In this document: positions 28,204 to 35,796 of the stretch, one piece after another
Numbering within the stretch: position 1 is the stretch's first letter
How the letters are laid out: every line of letters begins with the position of its first letter
Assembly: GCA_016283275.1 (NCBI GenBank)
Contig: JAEEMP010000038.1
Coordinates: forward strand, 26,785-90,784
Origin: Lachnospiraceae bacterium
Lineage (GTDB): Bacteria > Bacillota > Clostridia > Lachnospirales > Lachnospiraceae
Direction: 5' to 3'
DNA: 64,000 nt
Translations under genes and position numbers: made by a program
The notes under the pieces: generated by a model
Told to the model about the DNA's origin: nothing
Database searches by the model: none
What the model saw: only the letters and a program-made list of their open reading frames with translations

Positions 28204-29331
28204 GTGTCTGAGAAGAATAGTATGTGGGCTCATTATATTGTCGATCTTAAAAAATTTAAGGCAAACTGTGATGAAGTAACAGTTCATTTTAACAATGAAT
28301 GGAATAATAACGTAATATACGGATACTCCGTAAAGACGAACAGAGACAGTAAATTGTTAAAGTATGCTGTCGAAAAACTGGGCTGGTATGCCGAGATGGT
28401 AAGTCCCGATGAATATGATTATTGTAAATCGGAAAATATCTCTGCGGGCAGAATGATCTTGAACGGTCCGTGTAAAGAATCAATGATATCGGAAGGCAAT
28501 TATCGGGTAAAATATATTAATCTTGATAATTTAGATGAAGTTTCAGTTTTCTGCAGCAAAGAAAAGGCAGATTTAAATGTCGGTTTAAGAATTAATTTTG
28601 ATCTGGAAAAATTATGTCCGGGCGAGACTACTGCGGGCGATGAAGTGAGCAGGTTCGGTATAGATGCAGAGAGTGAGGATATAAAAAAAGCTGCCAAAAT
28701 GCTTAAAGATGCAGGGTATGATAAGTTTGGCTTACATCTTCACACAAGCACCAAGACCAGAAGCTTAAAAGTTTTTGAATCGCTGGCAAAAGAGGCGTTA
28801 AAGCTTAAAGAAGAACTGAATATCGATTTTTCTTTTATAGATATGGGAGGAGGTTTCTTTGGTGGACAGGTGGTAAGCGGAAAGCCTTCAATGCGAGATT
28901 ATGCTGATACGATCTGCACTGTGTTAAGAAACGGATTTGATCCTGCCAAAACTACGCTAATTTTGGAGCCCGGTGCTTCGGTATTGGCTACCTGTGTATC
29001 GTATAAAGCCCAAGTAATAAATGTAAGGAAGATAAGAGGGATAAATGTTGCCACTATCAACGGCACTTTGCTTCATTTAAACCCTTTTATGTCAAAAAGA
29101 AATCAGCCTTATGTGATCTGTTCGGATGTCGGTTCACGAAAAAATGCAGAAAAGCAGATCATCTGCGGAGCAACGTGTATGGAAAATGACAGACTGGCTG
29201 TTGCCATAGATTCTCCGGAACTTGAAAAAGGCGATGAGCTCCTTTTTGGTAATGTCGGAGCTTATACAATGACATTTAATGCATATTTTATTCTTGATCC
29301 TCCAAAGACCGTTTATATAGGAGACGAATAA
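28204..29331 (+). CDS. Type III PLP-dependent decarboxylase (LysA/ODC-like)
   Basis: A 375-residue alanine-racemase-fold decarboxylase of the diaminopimelate / ornithine / carboxynorspermidine decarboxylase superfamily. The PLP-binding lysine is Lys44 in YGYSVKTN. The barrel motifs GLHLHTSTKT and FIDMGGGFFGGQ are present, and the C-terminal domain has the conserved active-site Cys325 in GATCMENDRL followed by GAYTMTFNAYF. All key residues look intact, so it is probably active. GTG is the start. It ends nine bases before the lasso B2-like gene, so the two are likely co-transcribed. Its substrate is unknown; it might supply an amine to the polysaccharide or modify the peptide. Confidence 0.85.
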   Translation: MSEKNSMWAHYIVDLKKFKANCDEVTVHFNNEWNNNVIYGYSVKTNRDSKLLKYAVEKLGWYAEMVSPDEYDYCKSENISAGRMILNGPCKESMISEGNYRVKYINLDNLDEVSVFCSKEKADLNVGLRINFDLEKLCPGETTAGDEVSRFGIDAESEDIKKAAKMLKDAGYDKFGLHLHTSTKTRSLKVFESLAKEALKLKEELNIDFSFIDMGGGFFGGQVVSGKPSMRDYADTICTVLRNGFDPAKTTLILEPGASVLATCVSYKAQVINVRKIRGINVATINGTLLHLNPFMSKRNQPYVICSDVGSRKNAEKQIICGATCMENDRLAVAIDSPELEKGDELLFGNVGAYTMTFNAYFILDPPKTVYIGDE

Positions 29332-29340
29332 GGCAAAATC

Positions 29341-29799
29341 ATGGTATCTATTATCAGTTTTATCAAGCATAATGACAATAAAATGATGACTGTCCAAGCA
29401 TGGGCATATGCTGCCTGGTACAGGTTTTTGATAAGATTCAGGTCCCGTAAACATCTTGAGAAACATTGGGGTGTTTTAGGCGAGGAAACCGGTCAGACTC
29501 TTACGCTTGAACAGTACAAATATGCACGGCTTGTGTCACGACAGGTTAACCGTATCGCCAATCATACACCGTGGGAAAGTAAGTGTCTGGTTCGTGCACT
29601 TGCTGCCCGACGCTTTTTGTGTAAGAAAAAAATATCCAATACTCTTTATCTGGGTGTGGGGAAAGATGAGACAGGAAAGATGGTGGCCCATGCATGGATC
29701 CGTGCGGGCTCTGCGTACGTAACAGGCGGAGACGGCTCTGAGTATGCGACCGTAGCAATGTTTAAGAACGAATTTAAGGATGAAAGTCAAAGCGATTAA
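29341..29799 (+). CDS. Lasso-peptide leader peptidase, B2-type (transglutaminase-like)
   Basis: A 152-residue protein of the lasso peptide biosynthesis B2 family, which removes the leader peptide. The Cys-His-Asp triad is visible: Cys82 in WESKCLVRALAARRFL, His117 in MVAHAWIRAG and probably Asp131 in VTGGDGSEY. Length is normal for a stand-alone B2. The matching leader-binding B1 protein is the PqqD-like gene at 35530. Upstream it is nine bases from the decarboxylase gene and downstream 130 bases from the first precursor gene. Confidence 0.88.
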   Translation: MVSIISFIKHNDNKMMTVQAWAYAAWYRFLIRFRSRKHLEKHWGVLGEETGQTLTLEQYKYARLVSRQVNRIANHTPWESKCLVRALAARRFLCKKKISNTLYLGVGKDETGKMVAHAWIRAGSAYVTGGDGSEYATVAMFKNEFKDESQSD

Positions 29800-29816
29800 A
29801 TGAATATCTTACAGTT

Positions 29817-29844
29817 TTGATAGAATCTGTTGCTATTTTATAGG
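29817..29844 (+). promoter_or_regulatory. Possible promoter of the first precursor gene
   Basis: TTGATA (five of six) and TATAGG (four of six) are spaced 16 bases apart in the gap between the B2 gene and the precursor gene. The start of transcription would fall just before the palindrome at 29857-29871. Confidence 0.35.
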
Positions 29845-29856
29845 ACTCAAGTAATA

Positions 29857-29871
29857 TGTTTATTGTAAACA
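29857..29871. promoter_or_regulatory. Operator-like palindrome before the first precursor
   Basis: A perfect inverted repeat TGTTTA-TTG-TAAACA. It lies 58 bases before the precursor start and just downstream of the possible promoter, where a repressor would block transcription. The binding protein is unknown. Confidence 0.45.
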
Positions 29872-29928
29872 ATAATTAAGTCTTAAATGAAAGAGACAAA
29901 TATGACAACAGAAAAAGGAGAATTAAAA

Positions 29929-30132
29929 ATGAAGAAGTTTAACAATGCTGAAGTCGTAGAACTTAGTCTTGACAAGACAGAAAATGGTCTTTGGGATAGC
30001 GATATCGAGACAAATGTATGCGGTGGAGGTTGGAATCCCTTTTATTTATTCACAGAGAATGATAGTAAAAAGCCTGAACAGCCTACAGATCAGAAGCCTG
30101 TAACACCTGCTGATGAGACTTCACTTTCATAA
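29929..30132 (+). CDS. Lasso-type RiPP precursor peptide 1
   Basis: A 67-residue precursor. The leader (about residues 1-19) begins MKKFNNAEVVELSLDK and matches the leader of the second precursor at 35268 almost residue for residue. The rest is unrelated to it and contains CGGGWNPFYLF, a Pro/Lys/Gln-rich stretch and a C-terminal Ser. If the core begins at Gly20, Glu27 is at position 8, fitting a Gly1-Glu8 macrolactam, with Thr17 at -3 rather than the more usual -2. The predicted tail is then about 40 residues, much longer than in typical lasso peptides. The ATG at 29929 is chosen because AAAAAGGAG lies eight bases upstream; an upstream in-frame ATG at 29887 lacks this. Cleavage and ring sites are inferred. 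Confidence 0.82.
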   Translation: MKKFNNAEVVELSLDKTENGLWDSDIETNVCGGGWNPFYLFTENDSKKPEQPTDQKPVTPADETSLS

Positions 30133-30147
30133 TAATGAATAGTAACG

Positions 30148-30186
30148 TCGGCCAGATCATATTTGATTTGGCCGATTTTTTTTTTT
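30148..30186 (+). terminator. Terminator/attenuator between precursor and cyclase genes
   Basis: A 12-bp stem (30148-30159 with 30164-30175, one G-T pair), a 4-base loop and eleven T residues, placed 15 bases after the precursor stop codon and 30 bases before the cyclase start. It would stop most transcripts after the precursor and let a fraction continue, as in many RiPP operons. Confidence 0.9.
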
Positions 30187-30215
30187 GTAGTAATATGTAT
30201 ATGAGAGGTGACAAA

Positions 30216-32141
30216 ATGAGCGGGATATACGGTTATTTTTCGACATTATCTGAAAATAATACAGATATCAATAAAATCTATGCGTGGAATAAGGCATATG
30301 GGATAAAAAACGAAACGGTAAAAGAAAAAAACTATGGAATGGGTTGCTGTCTCGATTTATTGAGTAATAAATCCACACCCGACAGATGTGTAATATGTAA
30401 CGATACATATTCTTCTGTTTTTGATGCCTTGATATATAACCGTAATGAACTTATAAAAAAATATGATCTGCAGGAATCCTTATCTGACGAGGATATTATT
30501 TTTTTTATAGTGACCCGAAGCGGATTGGAAGATTTGAAATATATAAACGGAGATTTTTGCGGAGCCGTATATAATGTTAAAAAAAATGAATTGATCCTTT
30601 TCAGGGATCATATGGGTGTGAGACCGCTCTTTTATTACTATGACGGATTACGCGTTCTTTTTTCAACGGACATACGCGGCATAATATCACAAAGTTCTTT
30701 GAATCTGGAACTTGATGAAAAGTCTTTGTTTATTGATTGTAAAGGGTATTCAAAGATAACCAGAGAGCGGACGGAATTTAAAAACATTCATATGGTTAGG
30801 TCATCCAATTATATTGTTTTCAAATTGACTTTGGATAAGATAACCATGTCATCATATCCTTATTGGAAATTTGCAACCCGTAAAGTAAGGTTTTCATCGG
30901 AAGAGAAATACTATAATGAACTTCGAAGGCTTATAGAGGATTCTGTAAAAAGGCGACTGGATGTTCTTGACGACCCGGTTGGAAGTGAATTGTCCGGAGG
31001 ACTTGATTCAAGCGTAATCAGCATTCTTATAAACAGATTCGGACGTAAATGTTTTTATTTTTCGTGGTCGAAATCTCCGGAAGAAAAGCCGTTTGTAGAT
31101 AATGATGAGAGATATAAGATTAAAGATATCTGTGACCGTGAAGGAATATCTTGTATGTATACAAGGCTTGGAGAAGGACTGGACGATGAGAGTATCATTG
31201 CCGAAAAAACCAGAGCCATAGGAATCGGGACAGAAGAAAGTGCTGAAGGATTATTCATGAAATATGCTTTACCTTCGTATATAAATACAACACTTATCAG
31301 TATCACGGCTCAGGCATTAAGAAGAAAGGGCTCGAGAGTTGTTTTTTCGGGGCATGGAGGCGATGAAGGCGTAAGCCATCGTTCAAGACCGTATGAAATG
31401 CTCAATTATCATGAATATTATCGGTATTTCAGATATATGTTCTCGTTGACACACGGAAAGAAACACAGAATTATAAGAACGATAAAAAATTGCAGAAGCG
31501 AAATAAAAGAAGCAAGAGTAAAATTAAGGGAAGCCGCCGTCTTTAAAGAGTCGGAATATGAAATATTAAACAGAGATTTTACGGAGCGGATGAAAAACGA
31601 GCACTTCTTATCACACATGTTTACATACTCTCCGAAAGAGTATATTGAAAACGGTGGGAGCGAGAACAGACTGTATAACACGGCAATTCAGGGTGCTTAT
31701 TCGGATGTAAGGTATATTTTTCCTTATCTCGACTACAGAGTTGTGGATTACGCTTTATCGATCCCACGTTATCTGTATTTAAAAGGCTGGATGAACAGAT
31801 ATACTTTCAGATCCGCATTTAAGGATATCCTTCCTGAATCCGTGTATCGTGAAAAATCAAAGAAAGATTTAAGTTGGATCAATTCACAAGGCGGTGAGGA
31901 ACCTGACTTTTCGGCATTAAGTGAATATTATCGTCAGAGAAAGGCTGATATCGTTAAAGGTCTGTCACGTGATTATTGGGATAAATATCTTGATTTTGAA
32001 AGGATAGATAAATGGGTAAAAAGAACATATACATCCCAACAGGAAATTGATATTGACAGTGAGATTGCGGATTTTTTAGGTCATTGTGTGCTTATAGAAA
32101 ATATGGTAAGAAAATCACAAGCTGTATCTTCAAATGTGTAG
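30216..32141 (+). CDS. Asparagine-synthetase-like lasso cyclase 1 (C protein)
   Basis: A 641-residue homologue of class B asparagine synthetase. In lasso systems this protein adenylates an Asp/Glu side chain and closes the macrolactam. The N-terminal glutaminase-like domain begins MSGIYGYF, so the catalytic Cys2 of true asparagine synthetases is Ser, arguing against glutamine use. The ATP-pyrophosphatase P-loop SGGLDSSV is near residues 259-266 and a second conserved block, FSGHGGDEG, is near residue 377. The ATG at 30216 has GAGAGGTG upstream and lies after the terminator-like hairpin, so longer in-frame starts inside that hairpin are unlikely. Confidence 0.88.
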   Translation: MSGIYGYFSTLSENNTDINKIYAWNKAYGIKNETVKEKNYGMGCCLDLLSNKSTPDRCVICNDTYSSVFDALIYNRNELIKKYDLQESLSDEDIIFFIVTRSGLEDLKYINGDFCGAVYNVKKNELILFRDHMGVRPLFYYYDGLRVLFSTDIRGIISQSSLNLELDEKSLFIDCKGYSKITRERTEFKNIHMVRSSNYIVFKLTLDKITMSSYPYWKFATRKVRFSSEEKYYNELRRLIEDSVKRRLDVLDDPVGSELSGGLDSSVISILINRFGRKCFYFSWSKSPEEKPFVDNDERYKIKDICDREGISCMYTRLGEGLDDESIIAEKTRAIGIGTEESAEGLFMKYALPSYINTTLISITAQALRRKGSRVVFSGHGGDEGVSHRSRPYEMLNYHEYYRYFRYMFSLTHGKKHRIIRTIKNCRSEIKEARVKLREAAVFKESEYEILNRDFTERMKNEHFLSHMFTYSPKEYIENGGSENRLYNTAIQGAYSDVRYIFPYLDYRVVDYALSIPRYLYLKGWMNRYTFRSAFKDILPESVYREKSKKDLSWINSQGGEEPDFSALSEYYRQRKADIVKGLSRDYWDKYLDFERIDKWVKRTYTSQQEIDIDSEIADFLGHCVLIENMVRKSQAVSSNV

Positions 32142-32187
32142 CAAGATTTGATATACGAAAACAGCAAATTGAAAATGGAGCATAATA

Positions 32188-33069
32188 ATGTATCAGTATC
32201 GTGCGTATGGTATAGGAATACATTCCGATTTTAAACTTTATAATTTTGATGAGACAAAGACAGATGCGGATGTATATATCCGCAAGATCCACTCGGGACT
32301 TGACAGAGCGGAATGTGCGCAAAAGAAAAAGTGGATAGAATATAATGACGATAATGCGTGGGTTATGAGTACTTTCGCCCAGTTTTTTATCAGGGAAGGA
32401 AAATATATTGATGTCTTTGTGGAAAAAGAGGCCACTTACATTGAAATTGCTGCTTTTATATGTGGCTGGTGCATGGCTTTTTTATTTACACAAAGGGGTT
32501 ATTCCGCTATTCACTGTGCCGCTCTTGAGTTTGGCGATGGCTGTGTTCTTGTTTCGGGCACAAGCGGTGCGGGCAAAACGACGACATCTCTGGAGCTCAT
32601 TAAGCGTGGGCACAGGTTTTTGGCAGATGATATAGCCATGATCCGCCCTGAAGATGATTTTCTGGTCCGGCCGGCTTTCCCTATGCAGAAAATATGCCGG
32701 GATGTTGCAGAAGCGACACAGAATAAAGACTTACTTTATATAGATGCCGATAAGGATAAATTTGCAAAAATGAATTATGAAGACTTTTGTGACATACCTA
32801 AACCGCTAAAGGGAATGGTAATGTTAAATAAGAGTTATGACGGCGATCTGGAGGTCACGGAGTACAAAGGGTTTGATAAATATTTAAAAGTATTCAGTTC
32901 GCTGTTTATTGGGAAATTGTTTATAGATAACGGTGTAGATAAAAATGAACAGTACCGGATGTTAAAGCTGGCTGAGAAGATTCCTTATCTTTCGATAACC
33001 AGGCCGCTTAACAGTGATACGCTTAATGAAGTTTGTGATGCCATAGAAGATTTTTACGGTCGGGAGTAG
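32188..33069 (+). CDS. HPr-kinase-like precursor peptide kinase
   Basis: A 293-residue kinase of the HprK C-terminal fold. In other lasso clusters (ThcoK and PadeK) such proteins phosphorylate the C-terminal Ser of the precursor. The P-loop SGTSGAGKTT is at residues 123-132, His109 lies in IHCAAL, and FLADDIAMI (about 144-152) gives the acidic pair. It lacks the N-terminal regulatory domain of true HPr kinases and instead has a roughly 100-residue region shared with its paralogue at 49233-50135. It follows cyclase 1 in the operon. The first precursor ends in Ser, as this activity would need. Confidence 0.85.
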   Translation: MYQYRAYGIGIHSDFKLYNFDETKTDADVYIRKIHSGLDRAECAQKKKWIEYNDDNAWVMSTFAQFFIREGKYIDVFVEKEATYIEIAAFICGWCMAFLFTQRGYSAIHCAALEFGDGCVLVSGTSGAGKTTTSLELIKRGHRFLADDIAMIRPEDDFLVRPAFPMQKICRDVAEATQNKDLLYIDADKDKFAKMNYEDFCDIPKPLKGMVMLNKSYDGDLEVTEYKGFDKYLKVFSSLFIGKLFIDNGVDKNEQYRMLKLAEKIPYLSITRPLNSDTLNEVCDAIEDFYGRE

Positions 33070-33074
33070 GAAAA

Positions 33075-34994
33075 ATGTCTGCAATATGGGGAATAATCGG
33101 ACGAAACGGTAATAATGTCGAATCTCTTTTTAAGGATATGACCGATATTACTAAAAAATACAGGATCGACAGAACGGATTGCTTAAGCATCGGTAATGCA
33201 TATTTTGCGTGTGGTCATGCTCACATTACAAAAGAGGCCTTTCGTGATGTTTCTCCGGTTTATGATAAAAAGCGCGAAATATTGTTTACTGCGGATGCAT
33301 TTCTCACAAACAGAGATGAATTGACGGCAGAATTGTCACAAGCCGGTTCGACCTCTGATCCTGAAGAAGCGGGAGATGCATTTCTCTGTTATACAGCGTT
33401 TTTAACTTTTGGCCGTGATTTTGTAAAACATATCAAGGGCTCGTTTTCAGTTGCAGTGTATGATATCAATGCAAATAAACTGTCACTGTATGCGGATCCT
33501 ATGGCAAGACGCTATCTTGCTTATCATATAGGGGATGGATCGGTATGCTTTTCCACAACATATGATCCCATTAAGAAATGCATGGGCAAGGTAGAATTAA
33601 ATGAACAAGGTATAGTTGAATATTATACAAGTATTACGCCCAGGACATTCAGATCCCCCGATCTGACCGTATATAAAGACATATATCATGTTAATTGCGC
33701 ACAGGTAGTGGACATTGATATAGCCTCGGGAAAGAAAATTCAAAAAACATATTACGAGGTGGGAAAAGGCTGTAAAACATTTAAGAACATCAGTGATGAA
33801 GAATGCAAAAAAATGTTTGTGGATACATATCGCAAATGTGTAAAGAGTATGTTAAGGTCTTCGGGTGAAACTGCTGTTTTATTGAGCGGGGGTCTGGATT
33901 CATCTTCGGTTGCGGCACTTGCGGCTGAAGAACTTGCAAAAGAAGGCAAAGATCTTTACAGTTATACAATGCTTCCGGCATCCGGATACAAATATACCAA
34001 CAGCCGGACGATTTCCGAAAACGAAAAGCCTCACGTTGAAGCTCAAAAAGAAATCCATCCGAATATAATTACCAATTATGTTACCGGTGACGACGGTTGT
34101 ATCTTTACAAGACTTGATGAATATACGGATCTTTTTGAATGCCCTGTAAAGGTTAGTAATATCGATAATATAATAAGAATGGTCAAGGAAGCCGATAAAG
34201 CAAATTGCAAACTGATCATGGGCGGGGCAAACGGTAATGCCTCTGTTTCTTACGGCAGCATAATGTTATTGCTGTCGCATCATATTTTAAGATTCAGGTT
34301 TGTTAAAGCATATAAGGCACTTACCGAGTTTTGCCGGGCCAGACATATTCCCCGCAGATATATGGTAAAGTATTATCTTGAAAATGCAGTGAGATATTTT
34401 ACTTCATATTTCAATTTCGGCTTATACGGATTGGTAAAAAAGGAGTATAGAAAAAAATATAATTTATTAAAACGCGAGAGAAAAGAGCTTCATGCGTACG
34501 GATCGGACATTTTCTCGACCAAACGCCAGCGGAGGGCATTCATTTATAATCGATATTTCTTTCAGCATATCGGATTTTATGATACTTATGTAAGCCTGCT
34601 GTATGGAGTATATACGGTCGATCCGACAGAAATGTTAGATATGATAGAGTTTTGTCTGAGGATTCCGATCGAATATCAGGTAAAGGGTGATATTGAAAGA
34701 CGAACCATAAGAGAATATATGAAAGAATACTTACCGGAATGCGTATATTCAAATCGCGTAGGGCGCGGTATTCAGTGTGCGGATATAGATTACAGAGTTA
34801 ATCGTGACTGGGAAGATGTAAAAGAAGGGATCAGGAATGATCTGAGCAATCCTTTGCTTAAACATTATCTGGATAATGAAGAAATACGATCGTTGCTGAA
34901 ACTTACAGAGGAAAGTAAAGATCCCATTTCCAGGATGGATGTTTTAAGATTATATGCGGTCTCTTCTTTGGGTTCATTTTTGAATAAACAATAA
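33075..34994 (+). CDS. Asparagine-synthetase-like lasso cyclase 2 (C protein)
   Basis: A 639-residue second asparagine-synthetase homologue, with the same two-domain build as cyclase 1 but clearly diverged. It starts MSAIWGIIG, so Cys2 is again missing. The P-loop LSGGLDSSSVAAL is near residues 270-282 and a second block MGGANGNASVSYGS near residue 382 replaces the GHGGDE-type motif of cyclase 1. It is the last gene of the plus-strand lasso operon and faces the second precursor across a shared terminator. A natural guess is that each cyclase serves one precursor. Confidence 0.85.
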   Translation: MSAIWGIIGRNGNNVESLFKDMTDITKKYRIDRTDCLSIGNAYFACGHAHITKEAFRDVSPVYDKKREILFTADAFLTNRDELTAELSQAGSTSDPEEAGDAFLCYTAFLTFGRDFVKHIKGSFSVAVYDINANKLSLYADPMARRYLAYHIGDGSVCFSTTYDPIKKCMGKVELNEQGIVEYYTSITPRTFRSPDLTVYKDIYHVNCAQVVDIDIASGKKIQKTYYEVGKGCKTFKNISDEECKKMFVDTYRKCVKSMLRSSGETAVLLSGGLDSSSVAALAAEELAKEGKDLYSYTMLPASGYKYTNSRTISENEKPHVEAQKEIHPNIITNYVTGDDGCIFTRLDEYTDLFECPVKVSNIDNIIRMVKEADKANCKLIMGGANGNASVSYGSIMLLLSHHILRFRFVKAYKALTEFCRARHIPRRYMVKYYLENAVRYFTSYFNFGLYGLVKKEYRKKYNLLKRERKELHAYGSDIFSTKRQRRAFIYNRYFFQHIGFYDTYVSLLYGVYTVDPTEMLDMIEFCLRIPIEYQVKGDIERRTIREYMKEYLPECVYSNRVGRGIQCADIDYRVNRDWEDVKEGIRNDLSNPLLKHYLDNEEIRSLLKLTEESKDPISRMDVLRLYAVSSLGSFLNKQ

Positions 34995-35017
34995 AAACGA
35001 TCATTTTTGAGATAATA

Positions 35018-35053
35018 AAAAAACCTTATGGAATAGTTTCCATAAGGTTTTTG
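35018..35053. terminator. Bidirectional terminator between cyclase 2 and precursor 2
   Basis: A 14-bp stem (AAAACCTTATGGAA with TTCCATAAGGTTTT, loop TAGT) with an A-tract on one side and a T-tract on the other. It can end the plus-strand lasso operon and the minus-strand precursor transcript. Confidence 0.88.
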
Positions 35054-35073
35054 CTTTTGTTTCGGTTTTAAAC

Positions 35074-35268
35074 TCAACCAGGCATGTTAATGTGCATTCC
35101 TTCTTCGTCTCCGCTGGGATAAGGAATACCATCTTGGATGGTGCTCTTATCGATTATTCTTGCATCCTTGTCTGCCCACTGAGCATCAAGACCTGTAGGA
35201 TTGGGATCAGCCTGTGCGGTAGCCTTAAGACTAAGCTCGATAACTTCTGCATTGACAAACTTCTTCAT
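35074..35268 (-). CDS. Lasso-type RiPP precursor peptide 2
   Basis: A 64-residue precursor on the minus strand. Its leader MKKFVNAEVIELSLKAT differs from that of precursor 1 at a few positions only, while residues 20-64 are unrelated (Asp-rich, with PNPTGLD, a Trp at 31 and a C-terminal MPG). If the core begins at Ala20, Asp28 is at position 9, fitting an Ala1-Asp9 ring as in paeninodin-like peptides; Thr17 is at -3, exactly as proposed for precursor 1. It has no C-terminal Ser. A near-consensus promoter and AAGGAGG eight bases before the ATG support it strongly. A start at 35322 is excluded, because that region holds the promoter. Confidence 0.82.
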   Translation of the reverse strand: MKKFVNAEVIELSLKATAQADPNPTGLDAQWADKDARIIDKSTIQDGIPYPSGDEEGMHINMPG

Positions 35269-35293
35269 TTTAAATTCCTCCTTATAATGTACC

Positions 35294-35322
35294 TTTATAG
35301 TAATTGTTATTATTTTTGTCAC
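35294..35322 (-). promoter_or_regulatory. Promoter of precursor 2
   Basis: Read on the minus strand, GTGACA and TATAAA (each five of six) are spaced 17 bases apart and lead into a short leader with the ribosome site. This gives precursor 2 its own transcript. The remainder of the divergent gap 35269-35529 is AT-rich and shows no gene. Confidence 0.7.
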
Positions 35323-35458
35323 ATCTGACAGTTGTAATATTATCGTATGTCAACCAAAGAGTAAAGGATTGTAACAAAATTGATAGAAATTGCTTGATAT
35401 CCATAAGATCAACATTTCATGCGTACAATAAAGTATTTTAAGTTTACAGAAAATAGTA

Positions 35459-35464
35459 TATAAT
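35459..35464 (+). promoter_or_regulatory. Candidate -10 box of the PqqD-like/ABC operon
   Basis: A perfect TATAAT lies about 65 bases before the PqqD-like gene on the plus strand. The matching -35 region (TTTTAA) is weak, so an activator or an alternative start is possible. Confidence 0.4.
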
Positions 35465-35529
35465 ATCTGTGTATGTGTCAAACAGTTTGGGGTACTTTAC
35501 AAGACACAAAAACAGGAGGGTAATTTTTT

Positions 35530-35796
35530 ATGGATCGTTCAACAGTGGTAAGGCTTACAAAACAGTTAAATGTTACTGACCTTTCGGGTGAAAAGGTTAT
35601 GGTTGACTTTGAATCCGGTAAATACTTTTTAATCAAAGGTGTCGGTAATGACATATGGGAGCTTATACAGAATGAGATCACGGTAGGCGAGATCATAGAT
35701 AAGCTTATGTCGGAATATGAGGTTGAAGAGGCTGTCTGTGAAAAGTCCGTTTATGACTTTTTGGATCGCCTTAAAGAGTTGGGGTTCATCGGATAA
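35530..35796 (+). CDS. PqqD-like lasso leader-binding protein (B1, RRE)
   Basis: An 88-residue PqqD-fold protein, the RiPP recognition element that binds the leader peptide and presents it to the B2 protease. Typical features are VMVDFESGKYFLIKGVGNDI (near residues 23-42) and a helical C-terminal half ending FLDRLKELGFI. It lies directly before the ABC exporter, with stop and start adjacent. It is separated from the B2 gene by about 5.7 kb and is the only B1 candidate, so it presumably serves both precursors through their shared leader. Confidence 0.88.
   Translation: MDRSTVVRLTKQLNVTDLSGEKVMVDFESGKYFLIKGVGNDIWELIQNEITVGEIIDKLMSEYEVEEAVCEKSVYDFLDRLKELGFIG

Noticed and set aside
29887..29928. 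A longer start for precursor 1
   Set aside because: The ribosome site AAAAAGGAG and the leader match to precursor 2 both point to the ATG at 29929.
30135..30215. A longer start for cyclase 1
   Set aside because: The region is the terminator-like hairpin with an eleven-T run; family proteins begin at the MSGI/MCGI position.
30216..34994. Two genuine glutamine-dependent asparagine synthetases
   Set aside because: Both lack Cys2 and lie beside B1, B2, kinase, exporter and precursor genes, which fits lasso cyclases instead.
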